Source: Roseibium litorale (lineage in GTDB: Bacteria; Pseudomonadota; Alphaproteobacteria; Rhizobiales; Stappiaceae). From it: DNA of 64,000 bases. The notes beneath the pieces are model-generated. The model ran no database searches. It had not been told where the DNA came from and saw only the letters and a program-made list of their open reading frames with translations. A program made the position numbers and the translations under genes. Below, piece by piece: positions 1 to 8,481 of this stretch (positions are counted from its first letter, which is position 1; each line of letters starts with the position of its first letter). Location of the stretch: assembly GCF_014842915.1 (NCBI RefSeq), contig NZ_JACYXI010000014.1, forward strand, positions 54,704 to 118,703, read 5' to 3'.

Positions 1-216
1 GTACTCGTGACCATCCACGTCGCGGATCCGGCAGCCCTCGGCGCTTTCGATACAGAGCGGGAACGGGTCGGACCAGAGCGACGTACGGGTGTTTCCACCG
101 GGCATCACGGCCCTCGCGCGGTCCAGCATGGCCGCGCTCTTGGGGTTCCGGTTGCGGTAACCCTCGATGGCTGCCTGGAGGCTTTCGGCGAGGCCGGACT
201 TGGATGTAACAGACAT
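1..216 (-). CDS. Class III aminotransferase, glutamate-1-semialdehyde aminomutase-like (N-terminal part)
   Basis: Only the first 72 codons are inside the window; the gene runs off the left edge on the minus strand. The ATG is at 216. Reading from it gives a charged N-terminus followed by RARAVMPGGNTR and then a DVDGHEY segment. These are typical of the start of PLP-dependent class III aminotransferases of the glutamate-1-semialdehyde 2,1-aminomutase type. The PLP lysine lies outside the window. It starts 28 bases after the stop of the DadA-like gene on the same strand, so the two are probably co-transcribed and may act on the same amino compound. A true HemL is less likely here than a catabolic transaminase of the same fold; that choice is inference. 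Confidence 0.75.
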   Translation of the reverse strand, partial: MSVTSKSGLAESLQAAIEGYRNRNPKSAAMLDRARAVMPGGNTRTSLWSDPFPLCIESAEGCRIRDVDGHEY

Positions 217-244
217 TATCTTGAACTTTCAACAGCTTGGATAA

Positions 245-1483
245 TCAGACCGCAATGCGTCCGGTGGGGTCCAGGCCGGTGAGCACGCCTGAACCGGGGG
301 TGTCGAAGGCTTCTGCGAGGAGGTCTCCGGTCGTCGGGCCAAGTGTGAAGCCCTGATGGCCGTGCCCGAAGTTGAAGAGCAGTCCCTTGTGCCGGGGGCT
401 TGGGCCGACAAGGGGAAGCATGTCCGGGAGACAAGGACGGGTGCCGAACCACTGAGGCTCTTCGATCTGACGGCCGAGGTCGATCAGCTCACCCAGAGCC
501 TGCCTTCCGCGAACGAGCTGTTTCGGTTCAGCCGGTGCATCCAGGGGGACGAGAGCGGCGCCGGTCGAGATGCGCAGACCCGTCTGCATGGACGCGGCAA
601 CGACGCCGTTTGCTGCATCCATGAAGGGGCGGCGCAGAGGCGTGCGGCTTTCGTAGTGGCCATGATAGCCACGCTTGTAGACCATCGGGATACGATAGCC
701 GAAGCTGCGCAACAGTTGCGGCGACCATGGGCCGAGGGCGACGACGACCGTGCTGGCCTGTTGTGTCCCGCCCGCCGTGCTGACCGACCAGCTCCCGCCG
801 GCCTGTTTCAGGGTTGCTGCATCGCCTTCCAGGACCTCGCCGCCCCTTGCGCGGAACAGATCCGCATAGGCTTCAACGAGCGCGCCGGGATTGGCGCAGG
901 ACCAGCTAGGCTCCCAATGAATGCCACCAGCCGGCGTCACCTTCAAGGCGGGCTCTTCAGCCGCATAGTCAACGCCTGCAAGAGCGCGGTAGGGAACCCC
1001 GTAGGTGCTGCGGATGCGTTCGGCGGCGGCCGCCGCTTCCTCGAAGGCGCGCGGATCGCGATAGAGAACGCAAAGGCCCTCTTTGGAAATCATGTTCTGG
1101 GCGTTGGCCGCTTCGATCAGCGGAGCATGATCCTGCGTCGCGCGGCAGGTCAGCCCGGCATAGATCTGTGAGATCCGGCGATGGCGTCCGGGCAGGGAAT
1201 TGCGGAAATAGGACAACAGCGCGGGCGTCATCCGCATAAGCCCAGAGACGCTCCAGACGACATCGTTGCTGATGCCTGCTGCCATTTTGAAGAGCGTGCT
1301 GATGTCCAGCGGCAGAGCATAGGGTTCGGCTGCTTCTGACTGAATGATGCCTGCATTGCCGAAGCTTGTCTCACGGCCAGGTTGCTTGCGGTCGACAACG
1401 ATGACGCTGTGTCCGCGTTTCTGAAAGGCGAGGGCAGTCGATATGCCCACCATTCCGGCGCCGAGAACTATGATGTCTGCCAT
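245..1483 (-). CDS. FAD-dependent oxidoreductase, D-amino-acid dehydrogenase (DadA) family
   Basis: A 412-residue flavoprotein of the DAO/DadA family, which oxidises D-amino acids or related secondary amines to imines and passes electrons to the membrane. The N-terminus has the dinucleotide-binding GAGMVG motif at residues 8-13 followed by a beta-alpha-beta fold. The C-terminus carries the family's GHGHQGFTLGP motif. I chose the ATG at 1483 because it places the FAD motif at the very N-terminus; an in-frame upstream start at 1522 would add an unlikely serine-rich tail. It sits between a RidA gene and an aminotransferase. RidA proteins hydrolyse the reactive imines that such enzymes release, so the pairing makes functional sense. 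The substrate is not resolved. Confidence 0.88.
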   Translation of the reverse strand: MADIIVLGAGMVGISTALAFQKRGHSVIVVDRKQPGRETSFGNAGIIQSEAAEPYALPLDISTLFKMAAGISNDVVWSVSGLMRMTPALLSYFRNSLPGRHRRISQIYAGLTCRATQDHAPLIEAANAQNMISKEGLCVLYRDPRAFEEAAAAAERIRSTYGVPYRALAGVDYAAEEPALKVTPAGGIHWEPSWSCANPGALVEAYADLFRARGGEVLEGDAATLKQAGGSWSVSTAGGTQQASTVVVALGPWSPQLLRSFGYRIPMVYKRGYHGHYESRTPLRRPFMDAANGVVAASMQTGLRISTGAALVPLDAPAEPKQLVRGRQALGELIDLGRQIEEPQWFGTRPCLPDMLPLVGPSPRHKGLLFNFGHGHQGFTLGPTTGDLLAEAFDTPGSGVLTGLDPTGRIAV

Positions 1484-1537
1484 GGATTTACCTGGAGAGG
1501 AGGAGGAGAGGATGCGCCGCATGGCGGCGCATCGAGG

Positions 1538-1885
1538 TCAGGCTTCTGCGATTACCGTGATTTCAACCTTCGCCGCCGGCAGCATCAGTCCGCTTTGGAC
1601 GGTCGTGCGCACCGGAAGAGGGGCGGAAAAGAAACCGGCATAGATCGCGTTGAAGGCCTGGAAATCTGCGGCATCGGTCAGGTAGCAGGTGCAGGAAACC
1701 ACCTTGCCCAGGCTAAGGCCTTCGGCTTCCAGCGTTGCCTTGATGCGCTCGAGGCAGTTTCGGGTCTGAGCCTCGATGCCCTCAGGCAGGCCGCCGTTTG
1801 CATCAAATCCAAGCTCACCCGAAAGATAGAGCGTGGAGCCGAGGCGGCGGGACTTGGAGAACGGGGGTTGCGGGATAGCCGGCAT
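1538..1885 (-). CDS. RidA family (YjgF/YER057c/UK114) imine/enamine deaminase
   Basis: A 115-residue RidA-family protein, close to the family's usual length. It ends in a strand with LPAAKVEITVIAEA, matching the conserved C-terminal region of the trimeric RidA fold. RidA proteins hydrolyse 2-aminoacrylate-type enamines and imines in the cytosol. The gene begins 24 bases after the stop of the TetR-type regulator and lies 54 bases upstream of the DadA-like flavoprotein, all on the minus strand. The likely role is clearing imines made by that flavoprotein. A second, longer RidA paralogue occurs at 54905-55318 beside another flavoprotein. Confidence 0.9.
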   Translation of the reverse strand: MPAIPQPPFSKSRRLGSTLYLSGELGFDANGGLPEGIEAQTRNCLERIKATLEAEGLSLGKVVSCTCYLTDAADFQAFNAIYAGFFSAPLPVRTTVQSGLMLPAAKVEITVIAEA

Positions 1886-1909
1886 GGTCGGTCCTTTGAG
1901 CTTGTGAGG

Positions 1910-2656
1910 TCACGTTGTCTTCCGGGCTCTCATGTCGAGGCCCTCGATGAGAAGGTCGAGCAGCAGCTCGAAGCTGCTGTCGTAGGGAATGCGCACGCCG
2001 TTCTGCCAGCGTAGAACGAAGATGCGATTGGTGACGGTCGGAAGGACCGAATGGGTTATCGGATAGAGCTTGGGGTCAATCCCGGCGACGCGCCGGGCGA
2101 AGAGGTCTTCCCATTCATCCTGGGTTTCCGTAGGGGCAGTGGCGAGCTCCATCGTTACGAAGCCCGCCAATCCGCCGATCAGAGCATTAAAGGCATCCTT
2201 CAGGGCCTCCCCCTCATATCCGGCATCCACAAGGGCCGACAGAACCGTTTCCACCCAGTCCAGGTTGGCGACCCCGTTTGATTTCATCTGCGCACCGAGC
2301 AGCGGAGATACGTTCGGATGGATGTGAACGAGTTGCCGGTAGCGCAGGAAAACAGCGCGCAGGCGTTCCTTCCAGTTCTGGCTTGGATCCAGCTCGTGCG
2401 ACAGCTCGGACGTGATCGAGGCAGAGATCTCGGCAAAAAGATCTTCCTTGCCGCCGCCGACATGCCAATAGATCACCGCTGGCGAGACGTTTAACGAGCG
2501 CGCCAGTTCACGCAGCGAAAAGGAGGGGAGCCCCTTTTCGTCGATCTGTTTGATAGCCGCGGCGACGACCTGGGCTTTGGTCAGGCCAATGACCGCTGCT
2601 CGTCCACGAGGGGACTTTCCTTTAGCCTGGTGCATTCTTGTCTCAATTTCCGGCAT
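1910..2656 (-). CDS. TetR/AcrR family transcriptional regulator
   Basis: A 248-residue one-component regulator. The N-terminal helix-turn-helix covers about residues 25-70, with SFSLRELARSLNVSPAVIYWHV as the recognition region. The C-terminal half is helical and resembles a TetR ligand domain. Neither start has a strong ribosome binding site: the ATG at 2656 gives the longest form, and the ATG at 2635 (residue 8) is an equally possible start. It is divergent from the TRAP transporter genes and is the first gene of the regulator-RidA-DadA-aminotransferase run. Two copies of a dyad operator lie in the shared promoter, so it probably represses both directions until an amino-acid-like ligand binds. 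Confidence 0.87.
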   Translation of the reverse strand: MPEIETRMHQAKGKSPRGRAAVIGLTKAQVVAAAIKQIDEKGLPSFSLRELARSLNVSPAVIYWHVGGGKEDLFAEISASITSELSHELDPSQNWKERLRAVFLRYRQLVHIHPNVSPLLGAQMKSNGVANLDWVETVLSALVDAGYEGEALKDAFNALIGGLAGFVTMELATAPTETQDEWEDLFARRVAGIDPKLYPITHSVLPTVTNRIFVLRWQNGVRIPYDSSFELLLDLLIEGLDMRARKTT

Positions 2657-2721
2657 GTCGATGATAATTTATGCAACGGGATCGAATGCCTTCAGCCAAT
2701 GCAAATTTGCAGTTTACATTT

Positions 2722-2761
2722 ATAGAACGGTGTCCAATAAATGTATAGAACGATGTTCTAT
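2722..2761. promoter_or_regulatory. Two tandem copies of a TetR-type operator
   Basis: Two 17-base dyads lie in the divergent promoter between the TetR gene and the TRAP genes. The copy at 2745-2761 is ATAGAACGATGTTCTAT, a perfect palindrome with 7-base arms around a 3-base centre. The copy at 2722-2738 is ATAGAACGGTGTCCAAT, which keeps the left arm exactly and the right arm in part. Their starts are 23 bases apart, about two helical turns, as expected for cooperative dimers. The assignment to the adjacent TetR protein is inferred from position and shape. A 10-base palindrome GCAAATTTGC also lies just beside them at 2701-2710. Confidence 0.75.
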
Positions 2762-2826
2762 CAACAATCAAGCGTGGCTGATTGGCAAGGTCTCGCGCTT
2801 CAAACGGCATAGGCATAGAACCCCGA

Positions 2827-4113
2827 ATGGCAGCCTTGTTCATTCTCGCAGTCTCTGCGGTTCTTCTCCTCGGCGGAGCGGTTCTGGCGCATCTGATCGG
2901 GGCGGCATCCATCTTGTCGTTCGTCGCGGCGGATCGTGTCCGCTTCCTCGCGGCGGCTCCGCAGAGGATCATCGCGCATATCGATCTTTTTTCCATCATG
3001 TCGATGCCTCTCTTCATTCTGGCTGGGGAGATCATGAACAGGGCGGGTGTCACAAAGGCCCTGATCGATCTTGCGATGGCGCTGATGGCGCGGCTGAAGG
3101 GCGGACTCGGGCATGTTAACATCCTGACTTCAGTGTTCTTTGCCGGCATTTCCGGTTCCGCGATGGCGGACGCGGCCTCTGTGTCCAGTACACTTGTTCC
3201 GGCTATGCGCAAAGCGGGCTATACGGCGCAATATGCCGGTGCGATCACGGCAGCTTCTTCGGTCATTGGCCCGATCATTCCGCCCTCGATCATCATGATT
3301 TTCTACGGGGCGATGATGAATACGTCTGTCGCCGCGCTTTTTGTCGCTGGCATCGTGCCTGGGATCATCATGGCGCTGGCGCTCTTCCTTGCGAATGGCT
3401 GGCTGGCTCATCGGCACAACCATCCTGCCGGCGAGAAAGTCCCAGCGGCAGAGGTCATCCGCCGCGCCGGCTATGCGCTGCCTGCAACGGTCATTCCGAT
3501 CATCATTCTCTCCGGAATTGTCTTTGGCGTGATGACGCCAACGGAAGCTGCAGGCGTTGCCGTATGTTGCTCCATTCTCGCGGGCATCATCTACCGCCAG
3601 ATGACTGTCCGCAAATTGATCGAGAGCCTTGAGCGCACGGCCATCCTTTCCGGCTCAATCTTCATTCTGCTCTCCGGCGTCGCGATCTTCGGCTATCTGG
3701 CCGGTCTTGAGAAATTGCCGACCAAGCTTGCTGAAGTTCTGATCGGCTTCGGCTTCGAGGGCTGGAAATATCTGCTGCTGCTGAACTTCGTGTTTCTCGT
3801 CGCCGGCATGTTTCTTGAAGTTCCGGTTGCCCTTGCCCTGCTCGTGCCGCTCCTCGTTCCAGCCGGTATCTCCATGGGCGCCGATCCGATCCATCTCGGC
3901 ATCGTGATCGTCGTGAACATGATGCTGGGTATCGTGACGCCCCCCTTCGGCGCGGCGCTCCTTGTCGTGTCGGCGGTTTCGCGCACGCCTTACTGGGGAA
4001 TTGCAAGGGCGGCGATGCCGTTCCTGCTCGTGCAGCTCGTTGTGCTGCTCATCCTGACTTTCGTTCCCGAGCTGAGCCTTGCCCTGCCGCGGCTTGCCGG
4101 CTTCATCCAGTGA
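2827..4113 (+). CDS. TRAP transporter large permease, DctM family
   Basis: A 428-residue inner-membrane protein with about a dozen hydrophobic segments, the usual size and shape of the TRAP large subunit, which carries solute with sodium. The family signature is visible as FAGISGSAMADAASVSST near residues 100-117, followed by a PIIPPSIIMIFYG re-entrant segment. I chose the ATG at 2827 because it starts right before the first membrane helix. A TTG at 2782 is in frame but has no better ribosome site. The small subunit follows 10 bases downstream and the binding protein after that. The order M-Q-P differs from the more usual P-Q-M. The twin operator upstream suggests control by the divergent TetR regulator. 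Confidence 0.9.
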   Translation: MAALFILAVSAVLLLGGAVLAHLIGAASILSFVAADRVRFLAAAPQRIIAHIDLFSIMSMPLFILAGEIMNRAGVTKALIDLAMALMARLKGGLGHVNILTSVFFAGISGSAMADAASVSSTLVPAMRKAGYTAQYAGAITAASSVIGPIIPPSIIMIFYGAMMNTSVAALFVAGIVPGIIMALALFLANGWLAHRHNHPAGEKVPAAEVIRRAGYALPATVIPIIILSGIVFGVMTPTEAAGVAVCCSILAGIIYRQMTVRKLIESLERTAILSGSIFILLSGVAIFGYLAGLEKLPTKLAEVLIGFGFEGWKYLLLLNFVFLVAGMFLEVPVALALLVPLLVPAGISMGADPIHLGIVIVVNMMLGIVTPPFGAALLVVSAVSRTPYWGIARAAMPFLLVQLVVLLILTFVPELSLALPRLAGFIQ

Positions 4114-4123
4114 GGGCCTGCGC

Positions 4124-4663
4124 ATGATTTTTCTCGTCGAGTCCCTCTACCGGCTCTCCGGTCTCCTGAACCGGATCGCCCTGCGGATTGCCGCCTTCTG
4201 TATTCTCGGCATGCTGGCTGTGATGATGCTCCAGGTTGTTGCCCGGTATGTTTTCGTATCGCCGCCCTTCTGGACGGAAGAATTGGCGCGCTGGCTGATG
4301 GTCTGGGGAGGGCTGCTCGGAGCGTCCGCCGCCTTCCGCTTTCATGCCGATCCGGCAATGGTCGAGGCACCAGCCTCGTCCTTGGTGCGGCAGCGGGCAC
4401 AGGCCGTTGCCCGCTTCGTGGCCTCGTGGCTCTTCTTTGTTCCAGTGCTTTGGTATTGCTGGCCGTTTGTCGAACGCCAGCTGCCGCGTATGTCCGAGGG
4501 ACTGGAGGTGTCCACCGCATGGATGGTGACGGCGCTTCCCGTGGCCATCGTTTTGATCCTCCTTCACGGGCTCGCCGGTCTGGGCGCGCTCGTTTCCCCT
4601 TGGGTTCTGTCGCAGGAAATTGCCCACGGGAAAGACGCTGATGAACCCCCACTGGAGTCATGA
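4124..4663 (+). CDS. TRAP transporter small permease, DctQ family
   Basis: A 179-residue membrane protein with four predicted helices, matching the TRAP small subunit that joins the large permease. The conserved EELARWLMVWGGLLGA segment (about residues 50-65) is the family hallmark. The ATG at 4124 lies 10 bases after the large-subunit stop. An in-frame start at 4079 would overlap that gene and adds a non-membrane tail, so I rejected it. The stop codon overlaps the start of the binding-protein gene, so the three subunits are translationally linked. Confidence 0.9.
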   Translation: MIFLVESLYRLSGLLNRIALRIAAFCILGMLAVMMLQVVARYVFVSPPFWTEELARWLMVWGGLLGASAAFRFHADPAMVEAPASSLVRQRAQAVARFVASWLFFVPVLWYCWPFVERQLPRMSEGLEVSTAWMVTALPVAIVLILLHGLAGLGALVSPWVLSQEIAHGKDADEPPLES

Positions 4664-5652
4664 TCATGAAAATACTACTGGCGGCTGCCGCCTGTCTTAT
4701 AGCCCTTTCTGGTGCAGCCGAGGCGCAGTCGGTCAACATTGCACTCGATTCAAACCCGGTGCGTGATCAGTCCGGCACGTACCGCTATACGGACAATCTG
4801 TTCAAAGCGCTCGAAGCCAAAGGCTGGAAGACGGAGCAGTTCCCGCGCGACACAATCGGTGGCGAAGACGAACGGCTGGACCAGATCCGCGCTGGAATTC
4901 TGGACATCTCCTTGTCCAATTTTGCGGTTGCCACGCAGTTCGTGCCGGAAATGCGGGTGCTGCAATTGCCGTACACTTTCGCGAACCCTCAGCATGAGCT
5001 GAAGTTCTTCACCGAAAGCGGCTATCTCGACACGGTAAACGAGACCCTTGCCAAGGAAGGCATGAAGATCCTGGCCGTTGTTCCGACCGGTGGCTTCCTC
5101 GGAATTTTCAACAATAAGCACGAAGTGAAGACGGTTGCGGACATGCAGGGCCTGCGGATGCGGGCGCTCGATCCGAACCAGCTGGAAATGTTCAAGATGA
5201 TGGGCGCAAGCGGTGTCGTCATTCCCTTCTCCGAAGTTCCGAATGCGCTTCAGACGGGCATTGCGGATGGCTACGTGAACGCCTCCCTCGTTCCGCTGGT
5301 CTTTGGACAGGCCGATCTTTTCTCCAATTTCACCGATGCGAAGGTCATTATGTCCGCGCGGCTGGTGCTTGCTTCCACTGCCTGGTGGGACGGTCTGAGT
5401 GAAGAAGAACAGGGCCAGTTCAAGGAAGCGTCCGATGCGGCGCTGAAGGAAGTCTTCGACTGGGTTGATTCAAGCGAGAAACAGCACAAGAAGGGTCTGG
5501 CCGACGCCGGGATCGCCGTCTACGAGCCGAGCGGCGAAGAGCTTTCTACCTTCAAGGAAGCCACCAAGCCGATGGCCAGCGTCCTGAGCGACGTGCCGGT
5601 GGAGCGGACCGAAGAGCTCCGGCTGATGGTCGATCAATACAAGCCGGAATAA
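4660..5652 (+). CDS. TRAP transporter substrate-binding protein, DctP family
   Basis: A 330-residue periplasmic binding protein. Residues 1-22 form a Sec signal peptide with an AEAQS-type cleavage region. The body carries the DctP signature: LRMRALDPN near residue 165 with the conserved arginine that pairs with a substrate carboxylate, then IPFSEVPNALQTGIADGY. The ATG at 4660 overlaps the preceding stop; an ATG two codons later is equally possible. The carboxylate-binding arginine and the neighbouring transaminase, DadA-like and amidase genes suggest an organic or amino acid as the ligand, but the exact ligand is not readable. A strong terminator follows at 5693-5719. Confidence 0.9.
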   Translation: MIMKILLAAAACLIALSGAAEAQSVNIALDSNPVRDQSGTYRYTDNLFKALEAKGWKTEQFPRDTIGGEDERLDQIRAGILDISLSNFAVATQFVPEMRVLQLPYTFANPQHELKFFTESGYLDTVNETLAKEGMKILAVVPTGGFLGIFNNKHEVKTVADMQGLRMRALDPNQLEMFKMMGASGVVIPFSEVPNALQTGIADGYVNASLVPLVFGQADLFSNFTDAKVIMSARLVLASTAWWDGLSEEEQGQFKEASDAALKEVFDWVDSSEKQHKKGLADAGIAVYEPSGEELSTFKEATKPMASVLSDVPVERTEELRLMVDQYKPE

Positions 5653-5692
5653 GCTGCCGCTCGTGGTCTTGAAGCCAGCGGCTGAAACAATG

Positions 5693-5719
5693 AAAGGGCG
5701 CCATTCGCGGCGCCCTTTT
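5693..5719 (+). terminator. Rho-independent terminator after the TRAP operon
   Basis: AAAGGGCGCC at 5693-5702 pairs perfectly with GGCGCCCTTT at 5709-5718 across a 6-base loop, and a fourth T follows. It lies 41 bases after the stop of the binding-protein gene and ends just before the convergent amidase gene, so it separates the two opposing units. Confidence 0.88.
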
Positions 5720-5745
5720 GGGTTATGCGGAGTGTCTTCGTGGCC

Positions 5746-7245
5746 TCAGAGACTGAAGAACCCCGGTGTCTTGGAGAGGGCAGGTGCGTTGGCAAGAGCT
5801 CCGAGATCCGGCGCTTGCGGGGCCAGGCCGGAGAGGCCGCCGATGATGGCCTCAAGTTCGGCGGCTACGGCCAGAACACCAAGATCGTCATATCTGCGGC
5901 CGACGATCTGAAGCCCGAAGGGCATTCCGTTCGCATCGTGCCCGCAGGGAATGGTGATCGAAGGATGGCCGGCAATTGTCGAGGCATAGGCCATGGCGAG
6001 CCAATGGTAATAGCTCTTGGTCTCCTTGCCGTCGATGTGCGTCGGGTATAGCTCGTGCCAGTCGCGCGGGCTGATGGTAACTGCGGGCGAAATCACATAG
6101 TCGTAGGTCTCGAAAAACGCCTGCCACCGATGGAAATAAGCCGTCTGGCGGCTGAAAGCATCCGCCATGTCGTCGGTCGTGAAAGACCGGCCTTCAATCA
6201 CGTTGTCGCGGACGTTCGGACCAACCTGCTCGGGGCTTTGGTCAAGCCGTTTGCCATGCATACCGACGAAAAGCAGACCGCGCAGGACCGAGAAGATGCG
6301 GTCTGCATCCGAGCAGTCCGGGGTGGCGTTCTCCAGCGCCGTGAAGTAAGGCGCAAGCTGGTTTACCGCCTTGCGGAAATGATCGCGAATGAGGGACTCG
6401 GTCGGAGCGAAGCCATAATCCTCGCTGACGGCGACCTTGAGCGGGCTCAGGTTCTTTTGCGGCAGGCAGGCGAAATTTTCCGGTTTCCAGAGCGTTCTGC
6501 CATCGATGACTGCTGTGTAGGCATCCCGTCCGTCTGGACGGGCGATGACGGAAAGCATCAGGGCAGCATCCGCCACGGTGCGCGCCATCGGGCCGGAGGT
6601 CGACATGGGAATGTAGCCGATCGCGCGGGTGTTGCCGGGAACGACGCCGGGGCTTGGACGATAGCCGACGACCCCGCAGAAGGCGGCCGGGTTTCGGAGA
6701 CTTCCTCCGGTATCGGATCCGGTCGCAAGAGGTGCGTATCCGCAGGCCAGCGCGGCAGCCGATCCCCCTGAGGAACCGGCGGCACTGCGGGTCACATCAT
6801 GCGGATTACCTGTTGCGCCATAAACGCGGTTGCGGGTGTTGCCGCCTGCGCTCCATTCCGGATTGTTGGTCTTGCCAATCGGGATCGCGCCGGCCTTCCG
6901 CATAGCAGTGACCAGCGCGTCGTCCTTTTGGGCGATGTTGTCACGGAAGAGCTCCGAGCCGAAAGTTGTCGGCAGGCCCTTCACGTCGATCATGTCCTTC
7001 ACGCCGAAGGGAAGACCATGCAGCGGACCCAGGTCTTCGCCGTCAGTTACCCGTTTGTCGGCCGCCCGTGCGCCTTCCAGGAGACGCTCGAAATCTCTGG
7101 CAACAAGGGCGTTCACCGCGTGGTCAACGGCCTCAACCCGCGCGATGCAGGCGGCGGCCAATTCAGTGGCTGAGAGTTCCTTGCGCGCAATCAGCCGGCG
7201 GGCTTCCAGTGCACTGAGATCGGCAGGGTTTGATTTCGAAGGCAT
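5746..7245 (-). CDS. Amidase signature family enzyme
   Basis: A 499-residue amidase, the normal family length. The Ser-cisSer-Lys triad is visible: Lys83 in GVKDMIDVKG, the cis-Ser near 158 in AAGSSGGSAAA, and the nucleophile Ser182 in TGSDTGGSLR. These enzymes hydrolyse amides to a carboxylate and ammonia in the cytosol. I chose the ATG at 7245, which has an AGAGGAAG ribosome site at good spacing; a longer form from 7293 lacks one. It is convergent with the TRAP operon and shares no promoter with it. Family-level identification is firm, while the substrate (an amino acid amide, an arylamide or other) is unknown. Confidence 0.9.
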   Translation of the reverse strand: MPSKSNPADLSALEARRLIARKELSATELAAACIARVEAVDHAVNALVARDFERLLEGARAADKRVTDGEDLGPLHGLPFGVKDMIDVKGLPTTFGSELFRDNIAQKDDALVTAMRKAGAIPIGKTNNPEWSAGGNTRNRVYGATGNPHDVTRSAAGSSGGSAAALACGYAPLATGSDTGGSLRNPAAFCGVVGYRPSPGVVPGNTRAIGYIPMSTSGPMARTVADAALMLSVIARPDGRDAYTAVIDGRTLWKPENFACLPQKNLSPLKVAVSEDYGFAPTESLIRDHFRKAVNQLAPYFTALENATPDCSDADRIFSVLRGLLFVGMHGKRLDQSPEQVGPNVRDNVIEGRSFTTDDMADAFSRQTAYFHRWQAFFETYDYVISPAVTISPRDWHELYPTHIDGKETKSYYHWLAMAYASTIAGHPSITIPCGHDANGMPFGLQIVGRRYDDLGVLAVAAELEAIIGGLSGLAPQAPDLGALANAPALSKTPGFFSL

Positions 7246-7820
7246 CGGGCTTCCTCTAGATGAAGGCTTTTCGAAGGATGTTAAGCGCGGCAAGAACGGC
7301 GAACGGCGCCGAGATCCGCTGCAGGTGCATGGGCGGGGAGATGGCGGGAGAAACGGGCGCCGGTGGTCATCGGTGGCGCGCCTTCGGCTGGCTGACCATG
7401 ACAGAGGTGATGCCGGCGCGAAGGGAGATCAGGGCCCTGAAAGCGACCAGTGCGGACCCGCTGAAGGGGCCGCTGCCGCCATCAAGCAAGCCGGAAGGAA
7501 TGACTGCTATTGCACCGTCCCCAAAGAGGGGAGATTTCGCCATGGCGAAGGGAAGGCCAATCATGAGGAGGAGCCATCGATATGAAACTGGACCTGACCA
7601 TATCCATCAATAGTACGTTGTTCAATTAATTTCACACCTCGAGCGTCCAATCGGCATGAAGCGGCGATTTGGACCGCCGCGTCTGCTGCTGCCGTCGGAA
7701 AAATCCCCTGCGCGATCCGGAACAAATCTCTTCGCCCAGCAGAAATGACCGCGCAAAGCTCGGAATCTCATAGCTGGCTGCGCCTGTTGCTCCAGCGGAC
7801 GCTTGGAGAATGCGCTGGCG
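7246..7820. other. 575-base stretch with no supported gene
   Basis: Short open frames exist on both strands here but none resembles a known family or has coding-like neighbours. One feature stands out: on the plus strand a strong GAGGAGGA motif (7564-7571) precedes an ATG at 7581 that opens only a 15-codon frame ending at the TAA at 7626. This may be the start of a gene that has been deleted. Nothing else is visible. Confidence 0.4.
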
Positions 7821-8375
7821 TCAGGCGGGCTTCCATTTGATGGAACAGCCGATGGACGGGATTTGCTCCGCGGGGCCCTGGCCGGTTTCCGCGACCTCTC
7901 GCATGGCTTCATAAAGGTCTCTGCGCAAACCGGGGACTTCACGCTCACGCCGTGAGGCGTCGAGCCGGCCGCGGTATTGCAATTCCAGCGCAGCGTTGAA
8001 ACCAAAAAAGTCCGGCGTGCAGACGGCATTGTAGGCGCGGGCTACCGACTGGTCTTCATCGTGGAGATAGGGGAAGGGAAACTGTTCCGCTTCCGCAAGC
8101 TCTGCCATTTTGGCGAAGCTGTCTTCGGGATAGGCATTGCTGTCGTTGGAGCTGATGGCGGCAACGCCAATGCCGAGCGCGGCAAGGTCGCGGGCATCAC
8201 GCAGGATGCGGTCCCGGATGGCAATCACATAGGGGCAATGATTGCAAATGAACATGATCAGCGTGCCCTTGGGGCCAGCGATGTCTTCAAGACGATAGCG
8301 CCTGCCATCGGTGGCTGGCAGATCGAAATGAGGGGCTTTCCAGCCGAAGTCGCAGACAGGCGGGGTGGCTGCCAT
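7821..8375 (-). CDS. Thioredoxin-fold (AhpC/TSA-like redoxin) family protein
   Basis: A 184-residue cytosolic redoxin-fold protein. The active-site region reads FICNHCPYV near residues 44-52, followed by a peroxiredoxin-like fold with EDSFAKMAE and a VARAYNAVCTPDFFGF segment holding a second cysteine. The ATG at 8375 has a GGGAG ribosome site; the longer frame from 8441 does not. It lies 106 bases downstream of the ribulose-phosphate epimerase gene on the same strand, so it may be the last gene of the cbb operon. A role in redox control or protection of Calvin-cycle enzymes is possible but unproven; no signal peptide is seen. Confidence 0.8.
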   Translation of the reverse strand: MAATPPVCDFGWKAPHFDLPATDGRRYRLEDIAGPKGTLIMFICNHCPYVIAIRDRILRDARDLAALGIGVAAISSNDSNAYPEDSFAKMAELAEAEQFPFPYLHDEDQSVARAYNAVCTPDFFGFNAALELQYRGRLDASRREREVPGLRRDLYEAMREVAETGQGPAEQIPSIGCSIKWKPA

Positions 8376-8481
8376 TTTTCGTCTCCCGGTATTAGCCAGG
8401 CCGCCGGGTAGGCGCCTTATCGCAGGATCTGTTGAAGCCAAAGATATTCCGGATCAGAGACAGGACAAGGGTTTCGTCCGC

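Noticed and set aside
356..1171. Long plus-strand frame of 271 codons
   Set aside because: It lies wholly antisense to the DadA-like gene; its product has no family features and is rich in Arg and Ala as expected for a shadow in GC-rich DNA.
7260..7613. Plus-strand frame of 117 codons between amidase and redoxin
   Set aside because: Low-complexity, no family, and no ribosome site; kept as non-coding.
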